Below, one piece after another: positions 40,848-51,039 of a DNA stretch of 64,000 nucleotides (the stretch's first letter is position 1; every line of letters begins with the position of its first letter). Source of the stretch: Qipengyuania sp. (GTDB lineage: Bacteria; Pseudomonadota; Alphaproteobacteria; Sphingomonadales; Sphingomonadaceae); contig JAIETR010000007.1 of the NCBI GenBank assembly GCA_019745075.1, forward strand, positions 16,514-80,513, in the 5' to 3' direction. The notes below the pieces were generated by a model. The model saw nothing but the letters and a program-made list of their open reading frames with translations. It searched no databases and was not told where the DNA came from. Position numbers and translations under genes: made by a program.

Positions 40848-41234
40848 CTACCAGATCCGCTCCACCCCGAACGCGTCGAACAGCGTCTCGTTCGAAACGA
40901 TCGGCACCCGCTCGATCCTCGCCTGGGCGATCAGCAGGCGATCGAACGGGTCCTTGTGCGGGATATCGAGCGAACCGGCGAGCGAGGCATGATCCATCGA
41001 GACGGGTAGCGCGGACCACTCGAGTTCGGCCATCATCCGCTGGTGATGCCGCGCAAATGGAGCTGCTTGCCTGAGCTTGCCCAGGCGGTGCTTCAGCGTG
41101 ATCTCGAAGATCGAGACCGCGCTAATCAGAATTTCGGTGCTGTCGGAGGCGATCGCCGACCTTGCCGCGCGCGAGAGATGCGCGTCGTCCAGCACGCTCC
41201 ACAGCAGCGCGTGCGTATCCAGCAGCAGCCTCAA
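40848..41234 (-). CDS. vapC: VapC-like PIN-domain toxin
   Basis: Product of 128 residues. RLLLDTHALLWSV (Asp6), ISAVSIFEITLKHRLGKL (Glu) and DPFDRLLIAQA (Asp) form the PIN acidic site, and the C-terminal IVSNETLFDAFGVERIW is typical of the group partnered with Phd-type antitoxins. Probable Mg-dependent RNase. The ATG overlaps the antitoxin stop by 4 bp. Confidence 0.92.
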   Translation of the reverse strand: MRLLLDTHALLWSVLDDAHLSRAARSAIASDSTEILISAVSIFEITLKHRLGKLRQAAPFARHHQRMMAELEWSALPVSMDHASLAGSLDIPHKDPFDRLLIAQARIERVPIVSNETLFDAFGVERIW

Positions 41235-41479
41235 ATCTTGCCGTCGTACCAGTGAGCAAGCTCTTCCTCGGAGAGCGGGTCGAAGAAGCCGTCGTCGAGG
41301 TCGAACTTGAACTGGCCCTTGAGCGCGCCCAACAGCGGTTTCTTCTTCGGCGGCGCCTCGCGCACCAGGCGCACCACCGGTTCCTTGTTACGCGAGATCA
41401 CGACCTCCTCGCCCGCCAGCACCTTTTCGATGAGGCGCGACAAGTGCGTTTTCGCTTCGTGGACGCTGACGGTGGTCAT
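41231..41479 (-). CDS. Phd/YefM-type antitoxin
   Basis: Product of 82 residues. SVHEAKTHLSRLIEKVLAGE and ISRNKEPVVRLV are the Phd/YefM DNA-binding fold; the C-terminal acidic tail (DLDDGFFDPLSEEELAHWYD) is the toxin-binding part. First gene of the pair, with a palindromic operator 9 bp upstream. The pair lies beside the MmeI-like gene, forming a small accessory island. Confidence 0.9.
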   Translation of the reverse strand: MTTVSVHEAKTHLSRLIEKVLAGEEVVISRNKEPVVRLVREAPPKKKPLLGALKGQFKFDLDDGFFDPLSEEELAHWYDGKI

Positions 41480-41487
41480 GGGGCTAG

Positions 41488-41509
41488 CTTAGTCAAGCGC
41501 TGGACTAAG
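41488..41509 (-). promoter_or_regulatory. Predicted operator of the Phd-VapC operon
   Basis: CTTAGTC (41488-41494) and GACTAAG (41503-41509) are a perfect 7-bp inverted repeat with an 8-bp spacer, 9 bp upstream of the antitoxin start. Fits autoregulation by the toxin-antitoxin complex. Confidence 0.6.
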
Positions 41510-41600
41510 TTCAAGTCCTGCCTCCGGCCTGCATTGGCCGCGCCGCGACGCGGGAGAAATCCCCGTCCTCGAACGGCGGGTGGCCGAGCTCGAAAGAGAT

Positions 41601-41628
41601 CGGCCGGCGCGATGGGTCGCGCCGGCCG
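41601..41628 (-). terminator. Strong hairpin downstream of the Tyr/Asn/Gly-repeat gene
   Basis: CGGCCGGCGCGA and TCGCGCCGGCCG form a perfect 12-bp stem around TGGG. On the minus strand it is followed by ATCTCTTTCG, a poor T tract, so termination is likely but not textbook. Confidence 0.5.
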
Positions 41629-41671
41629 AGAGATTGGGCTTCCGATCGATCGCCGTCAGCCGGCGGTGCGA

Positions 41672-42106
41672 TCAATGACCACGGCGGGGGCTGTCGTAGC
41701 CGTTGTCGTAGCCGTAGCCGTTGTAGCCGTTGTTGTAGCCGTAGCCGTTGTTATAGCCGTAGCGGGTGTCATAGCCGTTGTAACCGTTGTTGTAGCCGTG
41801 GCGGTTGGTCCGGATGTCCTTGCGCTCGTGCCTGTTCAGCCGGTTATAGTTGTTGTAGTTGTTGTAGTTGTCATAACCGCCGTAATAGCCCTGGTTGCCG
41901 TAATAGCGCGGCTGGCGGTTGACGCTCGACGCGATCGCGGCGCCGATCGCCACGCCGACGATGCCGCCGATCACCGCCGAGCTGGTTGCGTTGCCGCGGC
42001 CATGTCCATAGCCGTCGCGCGCCTGGGCCGCCGCGGGGGCCACGCCTCCGAGCACGGTCGCTCCGAGCGCAAGGCCCAAGGCGGTCCTTTTGAAAATCCT
42101 GTTCAT
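41672..42106 (-). CDS. Exported glycine-zipper protein with Tyr/Asn/Gly repeats
   Basis: Product of 144 residues. Signal peptide FKRTALGLALGATVLGGVAP to AQA, a glycine-zipper-like helix (SAVIGGIVGVAIGAAIASS), then a repetitive region of NNYNNYN and, after the charged segment RLNRHERKDIRTNRHG, repeats of NGYNGY and YGYNNGY to the end. No enzymatic motif. A strong ribosome site (CGAGGAGACG) precedes the ATG at 42106. Possibly an outer-membrane-associated or surface polymer protein. The DNA of the C-terminal part (about 41690-41880) is a set of short tandem repeats likely to vary in length. Confidence 0.75.
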   Translation of the reverse strand: MNRIFKRTALGLALGATVLGGVAPAAAQARDGYGHGRGNATSSAVIGGIVGVAIGAAIASSVNRQPRYYGNQGYYGGYDNYNNYNNYNRLNRHERKDIRTNRHGYNNGYNGYDTRYGYNNGYGYNNGYNGYGYDNGYDSPRRGH

Positions 42107-42254
42107 CGTTCGTCTCCTCGGATCCCGATGGCGAACCATTCGCCCGCGGACTTCGATGGAGCCGTTATGCCCGGCCGGTCATGAATACAGGCGGGACCGC
42201 GTTGGCAGAATTCGTTCAGGAATGTCGCATTTTGTATGAACGTTGTTGGAGCAA

Positions 42255-44102
42255 TCAGGCGCCGTCCCTGCGCCGCGCCTTCTTGCGCTCGTGCGGGTCG
42301 AGGATCGCCTTGCGGATGCGGATGTTCCTAGGCGTCACCTCGACCATCTCGTCGTCGTCGATATAGGCGATCGCCTGTTCGAGCGTCATGATCCGCGGAG
42401 GGGTGAGCCGGATGGCGTCATCCTTGCCGGTGCTGCGGAAGTTGGTCAGCTGCTTGCTTTTCAGCGGGTTGACCTCGAGATCGTCGGGCTTGGCGTTCTC
42501 GCCGATCACCATGCCCTCGTAGAGCTTCTCCTGCGGGCTGACGAACAGCACGCCGCGCTCCTCCAGGCTGTTCAGCGCATAGCCGACCGCCTCGCCGGTG
42601 GCGTTGGAGATCAGCACGCCGTTGATGCGGCCCTCGATCGGGCCCTTGTGCGGGCCGTATTTCTCGAACAAGCGGTTCATGATCCCGGTGCCGCGCGTGT
42701 CGGAGAGGAACTCGCCGTGGTAGCCGATCAGGCCGCGGCTGGGCGCGCTGAACGTGATCCGCGTCTTGCCGCCGCCCGAGGGCCGCATGTCGGTCATCTC
42801 GGCCTTGCGGGTGGCCATCTTCTCGACGACCGTGCCACTGTGCTCGTCGTCCACGTCGATGACCACCGTCTCGTAGGGCTCGGTGCGGTTGCCGTTCTCG
42901 TCCTCGCGGTAGAGCACCCTGGGCCGGCTGATGCCGAGCTCGAAGCCCTCGCGGCGCATCGTCTCGATCAGCACGCCGAGCTGGAGTTCGCCCCGCCCGG
43001 CGACCTCGAAGCTGTCGCGGTCGGCGCTCTCGGTGACGCGGATGGCGACATTGCTCTCGGCCTCGCGCTCCAGCCGGTCGCGGATCATCCGGCTGGTCAC
43101 CTTGGTGCCCTCGCGCCCCGCCATCGGACTGTCGTTGACGGCGAAGCGCATCGACAGCGTGGGCGGGTCGATCGGTTGGGCGTGCAGCGGCTCGGTGACG
43201 CTGGGGTGGGCGATGGTGTTGGCGACGGTGGCGGTGGTGAGCCCGGCGATGCTGACGATGTCGCCCGCGCGCGCCTCCTCCACCGGCACCCGCTCGAGCC
43301 CGCGGAAGGCGAGCAGCTTGGAGGCGCGGCCGGTCTCGACCACCTTGCCGCCCGCGTCGAGCGCGTGGATCGGATCGTTGACCTTGATCCCGCCCGAGGC
43401 GACGAGCCCGGTGAGGATGCGGCCGAGGAAGTTGTCGCGGTCGAGCAGGGTGACGAGGAACTTGAACGGGCCGTCGGGGTCCGCCTTGGGCGCCGGCACA
43501 TGGCTGACGATCTTCTCGAACAGCGGGGTCAGATCGCCGGCGCGCGCGTCCATGTCCTCGCTCGCATAGCCGTTGCGACCGGAGGCGTAGAGGACAGGAA
43601 AGTCGAGCTGCTCGTCGCTGGCGTCGAGGCTGACGAAGAGGTCGAACACCTCGTCGAGCACCTCCTGCGCGCGGCCGTCGGGGCGGTCGATCTTGTTGAC
43701 CACGACGATCGGCCTCAGGCCGAGCGCGAGCGCCTTGCCGGTGACGAACTTGGTCTGCGGCATCGCGCCCTCGGAACTGTCGACCAGCAGGATGACGCCG
43801 TCGACCATCGAGAGGATCCGCTCGACCTCGCCGCCGAAGTCCGCGTGGCCGGGCGTGTCGACGATGTTGATATGCGTCGTCTCGCCGCCCTTTGGACCCT
43901 TGGGCTCCCATTCGACGCTGGTGCATTTGGCGAGGATGGTGATCCCGCGCTCCTTCTCCAGATCATTGGAATCCATAGCCCTTTCTTCGATCCGCTGGTT
44001 ATCGCGGAAGGTGCCGGACTGGCGGAAGAGCTGGTCGACCAGCGTGGTCTTGCCGTGATCGACGTGGGCGATGATGGCGATATTGCGCAGCGAGCGGGAC
44101 AT
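42255..44102 (-). CDS. typA: Ribosome-associated GTPase TypA/BipA
   Basis: Product of 615 residues. P-loop region [15 protein letters not shown], switch [19 protein letters not shown] and NKIDRPD, followed by the BipA-specific C-terminal region ([19 protein letters not shown]). Acts on the 70S ribosome, especially in stress and cold. The ATG at 44102 gives the conserved N-terminus. Divergent from a TonB receptor gene; the 252 bp between them holds no motif I can name. Confidence 0.97.
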   Translation of the reverse strand: MSRSLRNIAIIAHVDHGKTTLVDQLFRQSGTFRDNQRIEERAMDSNDLEKERGITILAKCTSVEWEPKGPKGGETTHINIVDTPGHADFGGEVERILSMVDGVILLVDSSEGAMPQTKFVTGKALALGLRPIVVVNKIDRPDGRAQEVLDEVFDLFVSLDASDEQLDFPVLYASGRNGYASEDMDARAGDLTPLFEKIVSHVPAPKADPDGPFKFLVTLLDRDNFLGRILTGLVASGGIKVNDPIHALDAGGKVVETGRASKLLAFRGLERVPVEEARAGDIVSIAGLTTATVANTIAHPSVTEPLHAQPIDPPTLSMRFAVNDSPMAGREGTKVTSRMIRDRLEREAESNVAIRVTESADRDSFEVAGRGELQLGVLIETMRREGFELGISRPRVLYREDENGNRTEPYETVVIDVDDEHSGTVVEKMATRKAEMTDMRPSGGGKTRITFSAPSRGLIGYHGEFLSDTRGTGIMNRLFEKYGPHKGPIEGRINGVLISNATGEAVGYALNSLEERGVLFVSPQEKLYEGMVIGENAKPDDLEVNPLKSKQLTNFRSTGKDDAIRLTPPRIMTLEQAIAYIDDDEMVEVTPRNIRIRKAILDPHERKKARRRDGA

Positions 44103-44354
44103 TGAAGGCTTTCGGATTGTGCGGGGGCGGCGCCGGGTCCGGTGACTCGGGCGCCAGTCGCGCGCGCCCCTAGCCGAGCGGGCGGGCAGCGGCAAGCGCG
44201 GCGACACTGTTACGCGAAAGCCACGCTGCGCTTGCACTCGTGTAAGTTGCGCGCGGCAACCATTGAGCGGCGGCCCGTCGAGCCTTATCCGCACGGCAGG
44301 CGAGCAGCCGCGCAGACGGGTGGCTCGCAAGGGTTAGAGAGAGGGACATTTCCA

Positions 44355-47039
44355 ATGCGCTTTGACGCCTTTTCCGCCGGTTTCGTCGTGTCTCGGGCGC
44401 TGCTGCTCGCCGGCGCCGCCGCCCTGCCCGCCGTGGCGCTCCAGGCGCAGGAGACGCCCGCGGCGGATGCGCAGGCCCAGGCCGACAGCGACGGCGACCA
44501 GTTCGAAGACGCCGCCGACATGAACACCGGCAACGAAATCGTCGTCACCGCCACCAAGCGCGAGCAGACGCTGCAGGAAACCCCGGTCGCGGTCAGCGTG
44601 ACCACCGCCGAAACCATCGAGCGCGCGCAGATCCGCGACATCGCCGATCTCGCCACCGTTGTCCCAAGCCTGCGCGTCAGCCAGCTCCAGAGCGCCTTCG
44701 CCACCAGCTATTCGATCCGCGGCTTCGGCACCGACGGCAACAACATCGGCCTCGAACCCTCGGTCGCGCTGTTCGTCGACGGCATCTATCGCAGCCGCGC
44801 CATCTCGCAGCTATCCGATTTGCCCGATATCCAGCGCGTCGAAGTGCTGCGCGGGCCGCAATCGACCCTGTTCGGCAAGAACGCCAGCGCCGGCGTGATC
44901 TCGATCGTCACCAGGAAGCCCGCCTTCGATCCCGGCGGCATGGTCGAGGCGAGCTATGGCAATTACAACGCCTTCGTCGCCAAGGGCTATCTCACCGGGC
45001 CGATCAGCGACACTATCGCGGCCTCTCTCGCCGCCGGCTACAACCGCCGCGACGGCTACATCGCCAACGGCGTCAACGGCCAGGACATCAACAACCGCAA
45101 TCGCTGGTTCGCGCGTGGCCAGCTGCTGTTCGAGCCCGGCACCGACCTCAGCGTCCGGCTGATCGCCGATTACGACCAGATCGACGAGCGCTGTTGCGGG
45201 GTGGTCAATGTCCGTCCCTCGGCGGCGACCGGCGCGGTTCAGCTCGTCGGCGGCCGGGTCAACGACTTCCGCAACAACCCCGGCGGCGACGTGGTGTTCA
45301 CCGACGTCGATCCCTTCAACCGGATCAAGAACTACGGCGTCTCGGGCCAGATCGATTATGCGTTCGGCGCGGTCACCGCGACCTCGATCAGCTCCTACCG
45401 CAAGACCGAGCTGGCGGCGAACCAGGACGTCGATTTCACCAGCGCCGCGCTGGCCACGGGGGCCAACATCGGTCAGGCGAAGATCGACACCTTGACCCAG
45501 GAGCTGCGCCTCACCTCGGACTTCGACGGCCCGCTCAACTTCCTGCTCGGCGGCTATTATTTCGACGAGACCGTCGATACCGCCGACCAGATCGTCTTCG
45601 GCAACCAGTTCCGCCCCTACGCGGACCTCCTGATCCGCGGCGCGAGCGGCAACACGCAGAACGTCAACTCGTTAGAGGCGACCTTCTCCGCGCTCACCGG
45701 CCGCAATCTGATCGGCCAGTTCTTTGCCGCCGGGCAGGGCTTCTTCAACAACATCCGCCAGGACAACACCGCGTGGTCGGTGTTCGGCAACCTCGATTTC
45801 GAGTTCACGCCGGGCCTGGTGCTGACGCTGGGCGCCAACTACACCAAGGATAAGAAGCAGATCCGGACGAATTCGACGAGCACCGACGTGTTCTCGAACC
45901 TCGATCTGAACGTCATCCGCAACACGGCGACGCAGTTCGGAATCGCCCAGACCATCGGCGGGTTGCTCGGTGTCCCCGGGGGAATTGCGTCCCCAGCGCA
46001 GGTACAGGCGTTCGCCGCCGCCAACCCGCCGGGCTTCGCGCAGATCTCGGCCGGCGCGGCCGCGGCGACCGCGCCGCTGCTGGGCTTCCAGGCGCTGCAG
46101 TTCCTGCCGCCGATGCAGAACTGCCCCAACGCGGTCGAAACCTGCCGCACCGACGACGACGACTGGAGCTGGACCGCGCGCCTCGCCTACGAAGTGACGC
46201 CCACGCTCAACGTCTATGCGAGCTGGGCGACCGGCTACAAGGCGCCGAGCTTCAACCTCTCGCGCGACAGCCGGCCGCTGCCGGCGGACTTCGCGGCGCT
46301 GCAGTCGCGCGGTCTCGCGGTCGTGAATCTGCGGCCGGGCACCCGCTTCGCCAATGCCGAGGATTCGAAAGTCTACGAGATCGGCCTGAAGGGTAGCTGG
46401 GATTACGCCGCGGCCAACCTGACCTTCTTCCGGCAGACCATCGACAACTTCCAGGCCAACACCTTCACCGGCACCGCGTTCATCCTCTCGAACGCGGGCG
46501 TGCGCGAGACCTTCGGGGTCGAGTTCGACGGCTATGTCCGCCCCGCCGACGGGCTGACCTTCAGCCTGGCGATGACCTACCTCGATTCGGTGTACAAGAG
46601 CTTCGTCGCCTCGCCGCTCGGCGATCTGTCGGGCCAGGAAGTGACCGGCATTCCCGAACTGGGCGCGAGCTTCGGCGCCCAATACGAGAGCGAGGTCAAC
46701 GACCGCGGCGACCGCATCATCCTGCGCGGCGACTATGCGTATCAGTCCTCGGTCCAGGTCAGCGCGGGCCTGCTGGCGTTCATCGACGTCGTGAACGGCC
46801 AGCGCGACTACACCCGCGCCCGCGCCGCCGCGCGCCCCTATCGCCGCGAGGTCAGCGACCTCAACGCCTCGCTCACCTACGCCTTCGACATGGGGCTGGA
46901 GCTGAGCCTGTGGGGCCGCAATCTGCTCGACGACCGCGACATCACCACGATTTTCGATTCGGTAGCGCAGCGCGAGTCGATCTCGGGCTACCCCAACCAG
47001 CCGCGCACCTATGGCGTGGCGGCGCGGTTCCGGTTCTGA
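44355..47039 (+). CDS. TonB-dependent outer-membrane receptor (3)
   Basis: Product of 894 residues. Signal peptide ending near ALQAQ, an acidic stretch, TonB box NEIVVTATKREQ, plug VEVLRGPQSTLFGKNASAG and a long barrel ending VAARFRF. It contains a CC pair (DERCCGVVN) and a later pair (MQNCPNAVETC) in presumed extracellular loops. GAGGG lies upstream of the ATG at 44355. Ligand unknown. A strong terminator follows. Confidence 0.92.
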   Translation: MRFDAFSAGFVVSRALLLAGAAALPAVALQAQETPAADAQAQADSDGDQFEDAADMNTGNEIVVTATKREQTLQETPVAVSVTTAETIERAQIRDIADLATVVPSLRVSQLQSAFATSYSIRGFGTDGNNIGLEPSVALFVDGIYRSRAISQLSDLPDIQRVEVLRGPQSTLFGKNASAGVISIVTRKPAFDPGGMVEASYGNYNAFVAKGYLTGPISDTIAASLAAGYNRRDGYIANGVNGQDINNRNRWFARGQLLFEPGTDLSVRLIADYDQIDERCCGVVNVRPSAATGAVQLVGGRVNDFRNNPGGDVVFTDVDPFNRIKNYGVSGQIDYAFGAVTATSISSYRKTELAANQDVDFTSAALATGANIGQAKIDTLTQELRLTSDFDGPLNFLLGGYYFDETVDTADQIVFGNQFRPYADLLIRGASGNTQNVNSLEATFSALTGRNLIGQFFAAGQGFFNNIRQDNTAWSVFGNLDFEFTPGLVLTLGANYTKDKKQIRTNSTSTDVFSNLDLNVIRNTATQFGIAQTIGGLLGVPGGIASPAQVQAFAAANPPGFAQISAGAAAATAPLLGFQALQFLPPMQNCPNAVETCRTDDDDWSWTARLAYEVTPTLNVYASWATGYKAPSFNLSRDSRPLPADFAALQSRGLAVVNLRPGTRFANAEDSKVYEIGLKGSWDYAAANLTFFRQTIDNFQANTFTGTAFILSNAGVRETFGVEFDGYVRPADGLTFSLAMTYLDSVYKSFVASPLGDLSGQEVTGIPELGASFGAQYESEVNDRGDRIILRGDYAYQSSVQVSAGLLAFIDVVNGQRDYTRARAAARPYRREVSDLNASLTYAFDMGLELSLWGRNLLDDRDITTIFDSVAQRESISGYPNQPRTYGVAARFRF

Positions 47040-47061
47040 GGCGACCGGGCCGGCTTGGAGG

Positions 47062-47087
47062 AAAAGGGGGCTTCGCGGCCCCCTTTT
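47062..47087. terminator. Bidirectional intrinsic terminator
   Basis: AAAAGGGGGC and GCCCCCTTTT stem with a short TTCGCG-type loop, followed by T residues in either direction. It serves the TonB receptor (+) and the convergent ABC permease (-). Confidence 0.85.
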
Positions 47088-47097
47088 TCGTTGCCGC

Positions 47098-49602
47098 CTA
47101 CAGCGCCCGCAGGGCCTGGGCCGGCTTCTCGCGCAGCAGCGGGAGCGAGGCGAGGATGGCGAACAGCAGCACCGCGATCAGGCCGGCGCCGAGCGTGAGC
47201 CCGACCGTCGCCCAATCGGGAAGCCAGTCGAATTCGAACAGCTCCACGATCACCAGCCAGGCGGCGAGGCCGCCGAGCGCCAGCGCGACCAGCGCTAGCA
47301 CCGTCGCCAGCAGCACATATTCGACCAGCAGCAGCGCCAGCACCTGCGCCCGGCTGGCGCCGAGAACCCGCAGCACCACCGTGTCGTAGCTGCGTTGCGC
47401 GCGCGCCGCCGCGATCGCGCCGAGCAGCACCGCGATGCCCGCCAGCACCGTGACCCCCGCCGCCGCGAGGGTGGCGAGGCCGACCTGCTCGAGCAGGGTG
47501 CGCGCCTGGCGCATCACTCCGCCGACCTCGATCACCGAACTCGAGGGGAAGGCGCGGACGAGCCCCTGGAGCAGCGGCGCGGTCGCGGCGCCCGCTGGCA
47601 AATCGACGGTCGCCGAAAGGTTATGCGGAGCTTGGGCGAGCACCGGCGGCGAGAGGATGAAGACGAAGTTGAAGCCCATGTTCTCCCAGTCGATCCGGCG
47701 CAGGCTGGTGACCGTGGCGCCGACTTCGGTGCCGAGCACGCCGAAAATGATCCGGTCTCCCAGCTTCAGGCCCACGGCCTCGGCGAATTCCTCGTCCACC
47801 GACACCTCGGCGGCATCGGTGCCGCGCGGCCACCAGCGCCCGGCGGCGATCGTGTTCCCCTCCGGCAGCGCGTCGGCATAGGTCAGCCCGCGCTCGCCGC
47901 GCAGCGCCCAGCCGCCTTCGGGAATGTCCGCCAGCTCGGCGGTGCGCTTCATCGCGGCTTCGGGCCCATAGGCGATCACCGCGCCGCGCAGGATCGGCAC
48001 CAGCCGCGTTTCCGCCGCGGGATCGGTCCGGGCGACCAGAGCCCGGAACTCGCCGGCGCGGTCCTTGGGCACGTCGAGGACGAAATAGTCCGGCGCCTTG
48101 GCCGGCACGCGCCTGGCGATGGTGCCGTCGATCGCGGTCTGAACCGCGGCGAGCAGGACGAAGGCCGCGAGTCCGAAGCCGAGCGCGGTCACCAGCGTGC
48201 CGGTCGCCGAGCCGGGGCGGTGGAGATTGGCGAGCGCGGCGCGCGCGACCGGGTTGCGGGGCCGGGGCCAGGAGGCGGCGAGGCGCCGCAGCAGCCAGCC
48301 CGCGAGCGCGAGCAGCAGGAACGCGGCCGCCGCGCCGGCGAGAAAGCCGCCGGTCAGCATCCGGTCCTTGGCGGTCAGCAGCGCGAGCGCGGCAATGGCC
48401 GCGAGGCCGGCGGCCACAACCCCCGACGCCGCGCGGTCGCGTGCCAGCGGGCTCACGCGCGCGCGCATCAGCGCCATCGCCGGGAACCGCCGCGCGCGCA
48501 GCAGCGGCGGGGCGGCGAAGACCAGCGCCACCAGCAGCGCGTATCCCAGCGCGAGCGCGATGGCTCCGGGCGCCAGCAGAATCCCGCCCGCGACCGGCAG
48601 CAACCCGTCCAGCGCGAGAGCGAGCAGCGGGGTCAGCGCGATCCCGGCGGCGAGACCCAGCCCGCTCCCCACCATCGCCGCCGCCGCGATCTCCAGCGTG
48701 TAGATGCGCGCGATATCGCCGCCGGTCGCTCCCAGAATCTTGAGCGTGGCGATATTGGCGCGGCGCGCGTCGAGGTAGCTCGCGACGCCGCCGCCGATGC
48801 CGATGCCCGCGATCACCAACGCCGCGAGGCCCACCAGCGTCAGGAAATCGCCCATCCGCTGGACGAAGCGGTCCGCGCCCGGGCTGGCCCGATCGCGGGT
48901 CCGGACTTCGAAGCCGGCGGTGGGAAATCGGGAGAGGAAGGCCTCTTCGACGACGTCCGGCGATTGTCGCCCCGTCAGTCGCAGCCGCGCCTTGGTGCGA
49001 TACATCGACCCGGGCGCGAGCAGCCCGGCCCTGGCGGGCAGGCGCGCATCGACGATCACCGTGGGACCCAGTTGAAACCCCTCGCCGAGACGGTCGGGCT
49101 CGACGGCGATGATCCCGCCCACCGTCAGCGTCGCGGTGCCGATGGCGAGCCGCGCCCCTTCGGTCACGCCCAGGCGATCCGCGGCATCCTGCGACAGCCA
49201 CGCTTCGCCCAGGGCGGGATTGCTCACGCTGCGGCCGTCCTTGAGCGCGAGGGCGCCGTAGAGCGGATAGGCGGCATCGACCGCCTTCAACTCGACCGGA
49301 ACCGCCATCGCGCCCCGGCGCGCCATCGCTTGCAGCCGCACGCCTTCGGAGATCGGGCCATTGTTGGCGAGCGCGCGGCGTTCCTCCTCGCTCAGCCCGC
49401 GCTGCCACACCGAAACCTGGAGGTCGCCGCCGAGCAGTTCGCCGCCGCGGGTGTCCAGCTCGCGCTCGATCGCGGCCGTTAGCGATCCGATCGCGGTCAA
49501 CGCCATCGTGCCGAGGAACAGGCACACCAACAGCAATCGCAAGCCGCGAAACCGCGCCGACAGATCGCGCCGCGCGATGCGCCAGGCGATCGCCCAGCTC
49601 AC
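47098..49602 (-). CDS. YbbP-like ABC exporter permease (FtsX/MacB type)
   Basis: Product of 834 residues. N-terminal membrane helix (LRLLLVCLFLGTMALTAIGS), a periplasmic domain, FtsX-type helices (TLVGLAALVIAGIGIGGG with ANIATLKILGATGGDI) and a second repeat with LRVLGASRAQVLALLLVEYV near the C-terminus. Two FtsX units in one chain is the YbbP layout. Starts with GTG at 49602, overlapping the ATPase stop as GTGA. With the ATPase it probably moves lipids or lipoproteins out of the inner membrane; the cargo is unknown. Confidence 0.88.
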   Translation of the reverse strand: MSWAIAWRIARRDLSARFRGLRLLLVCLFLGTMALTAIGSLTAAIERELDTRGGELLGGDLQVSVWQRGLSEEERRALANNGPISEGVRLQAMARRGAMAVPVELKAVDAAYPLYGALALKDGRSVSNPALGEAWLSQDAADRLGVTEGARLAIGTATLTVGGIIAVEPDRLGEGFQLGPTVIVDARLPARAGLLAPGSMYRTKARLRLTGRQSPDVVEEAFLSRFPTAGFEVRTRDRASPGADRFVQRMGDFLTLVGLAALVIAGIGIGGGVASYLDARRANIATLKILGATGGDIARIYTLEIAAAAMVGSGLGLAAGIALTPLLALALDGLLPVAGGILLAPGAIALALGYALLVALVFAAPPLLRARRFPAMALMRARVSPLARDRAASGVVAAGLAAIAALALLTAKDRMLTGGFLAGAAAAFLLLALAGWLLRRLAASWPRPRNPVARAALANLHRPGSATGTLVTALGFGLAAFVLLAAVQTAIDGTIARRVPAKAPDYFVLDVPKDRAGEFRALVARTDPAAETRLVPILRGAVIAYGPEAAMKRTAELADIPEGGWALRGERGLTYADALPEGNTIAAGRWWPRGTDAAEVSVDEEFAEAVGLKLGDRIIFGVLGTEVGATVTSLRRIDWENMGFNFVFILSPPVLAQAPHNLSATVDLPAGAATAPLLQGLVRAFPSSSVIEVGGVMRQARTLLEQVGLATLAAAGVTVLAGIAVLLGAIAAARAQRSYDTVVLRVLGASRAQVLALLLVEYVLLATVLALVALALGGLAAWLVIVELFEFDWLPDWATVGLTLGAGLIAVLLFAILASLPLLREKPAQALRAL

Positions 49603-50297
49603 GAGCGCGTGTCGCTCGCGATCCGGCCATCGGCGAGCGTGATCACCCTTTCGCACCGCTCCGCCAGCTCGGGATCGTGAGTGATGACGATCAGCGTCGC
49701 GCCGGTCTCCGCGCGGCGGGCGAACAGCAGCTCGACGATGGCATGGCCGGTCGCGGCGTCGAGGTTGCCCGTGGGCTCGTCGGCGAACAGCAGGGCGGGA
49801 CGCGGCGCGGTGGCGCGGGCGATGGCGACGCGCTGCTGCTCCCCGCCCGAAAGCTGCTGCGGATAATGGTCGAGGCGGTGGCCGAGTCCGACTGCCGCCA
49901 GCTCCGCAGCCGCCCGCTCGCGCGCATCGCTCTCGCCGGCCAGCTCCATCGGCGTGGCGACATTCTCCAGCGCCGTCATCGTCGGCAACAGGTGGAATGC
50001 CTGGAGCACGATGCCGATGCGGCCGCGCCGCGCCCTGGCCAGCTCGTCCTCGCCCAGCGCGGCGAAATCGGCGCCCGCGACGCGCAGCGAGCCTCCGCTC
50101 GCGCGCTCGAGCCCGGTCAGCACCGCCATCAGCGAGCTCTTGCCCGAGCCCGAGGGTCCGAGCAGCGCCAGCGTCTCGCCGTCCGCGACCTCCAGATCGA
50201 TTCCCTTGAGAATCGCCACCGGCGCGGCGGGAGTTCCAAGCGTGAGCGTGAGATTGCGGGCGGAAATCGCGGCCGAATCCTGGTCGGGACTTGTCAC
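49599..50297 (-). CDS. YbbA/LolD-like ABC transporter ATPase
   Basis: Product of 232 residues. Walker [12 protein letters not shown] (47-55), Q-loop LQAFHLLP, signature [14 protein letters not shown], Walker [13 protein letters not shown] and H-loop VITHD. The LxxGLER and [11 protein letters not shown] stretches are typical of LolD/MacB-type ATPases. Start set at GTG 50297; upstream in-frame alternatives exist and no clear ribosome site helps. Divergent from tesA, as in the ybbA-ybbP/tesA clusters of other bacteria. Confidence 0.9.
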   Translation of the reverse strand: MTSPDQDSAAISARNLTLTLGTPAAPVAILKGIDLEVADGETLALLGPSGSGKSSLMAVLTGLERASGGSLRVAGADFAALGEDELARARRGRIGIVLQAFHLLPTMTALENVATPMELAGESDARERAAAELAAVGLGHRLDHYPQQLSGGEQQRVAIARATAPRPALLFADEPTGNLDAATGHAIVELLFARRAETGATLIVITHDPELAERCERVITLADGRIASDTRS

Positions 50298-50343
50298 CGG
50301 GGCGAGATGGCATAGGCAGTGAGTTGCAACAAGGAACTTGCCG

Positions 50344-51039
50344 GTGTCATTTTGTCGCGCTTCGATCTTGGTGCTCGCTCTGGCGCTGTCCGGCTGCGGC
50401 GAGGCGCGGCGCGATGCCCCGCCCGCATCGCCCGTGGGCACCGGAACCGCCACCCAGCAGCCGATCGCCGGGCCCGAGCGCCGCATTCTCGCCTTCGGCG
50501 ACAGCCTGTTCGCGGGCCTCGGCGTGGGGATGGAGAACAGCTACCCCGCGCAGCTCGAAGCCGCGCTGCGGGAGGAGGGGATCGACGCGCGGATCGTCAA
50601 TGCCGGGGTTTCCGGCGACACCACCGCCGCCGGACGCCAGCGCCTCGCCTTCACGCTCGATGCGCAGAAGCTCGCGCCCGAGCTGGTGCTGCTCGAGCTC
50701 GGCGCCAACGACATGCTGCGCGCGCTCAGCCCGTCCGAAACCCGCGCCAACCTGTCCGCTATGCTCGACGAGCTGGCGAAACGGAACATCCCGGTGGTGC
50801 TGATGGGGATGCGCGCGCCGCCGAATTACGGGCCCGAGTTCCAGCAGGACTTCGACGCCATCTACGCCGATCTCGGCAAGCGGCCCGGCGTCACGCTGGT
50901 GCCGTTCTGGCTTGAGTCCATCTACCAGCGCCCCGAGCTGTTCCAGTCCGACCGGCTGCATCCGACGACCGACGGGCTCGGGGTTCTGGCCGGCGCGACC
51001 AAGGACGCGGTGAAGGATGCGCTGCCGCCGGTAAACTAG
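50344..51039 (+). CDS. tesA: TesA-like arylesterase / lysophospholipase (SGNH hydrolase), lipoprotein
   Basis: Product of 231 residues. Lipobox LSGC (Cys18 from the GTG at 50344), block I FGDSLFAG (nucleophile Ser), block II NAGVSGDTTAAG, block III LGANDMLR and block V SDRLHPT (Asp, His). Periplasmic esterase/thioesterase of the GDSL family. AAGGAA about 9 bases upstream favours GTG 50344 over TTG 50338. Its stop overlaps that of convergent recF by 4 bp. Confidence 0.9.
   Translation: MSFCRASILVLALALSGCGEARRDAPPASPVGTGTATQQPIAGPERRILAFGDSLFAGLGVGMENSYPAQLEAALREEGIDARIVNAGVSGDTTAAGRQRLAFTLDAQKLAPELVLLELGANDMLRALSPSETRANLSAMLDELAKRNIPVVLMGMRAPPNYGPEFQQDFDAIYADLGKRPGVTLVPFWLESIYQRPELFQSDRLHPTTDGLGVLAGATKDAVKDALPPVN

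Noticed and set aside
41690..41880. Short tandem DNA repeats considered as a CRISPR array
   Set aside because: They have no uniform repeat-spacer pattern and translate in one frame as NGYNGY repeats of an exported protein.
44103..44354. Small gene in the typA/TonB receptor gap
   Set aside because: Only short frames without a ribosome site or conserved features; treated as intergenic.
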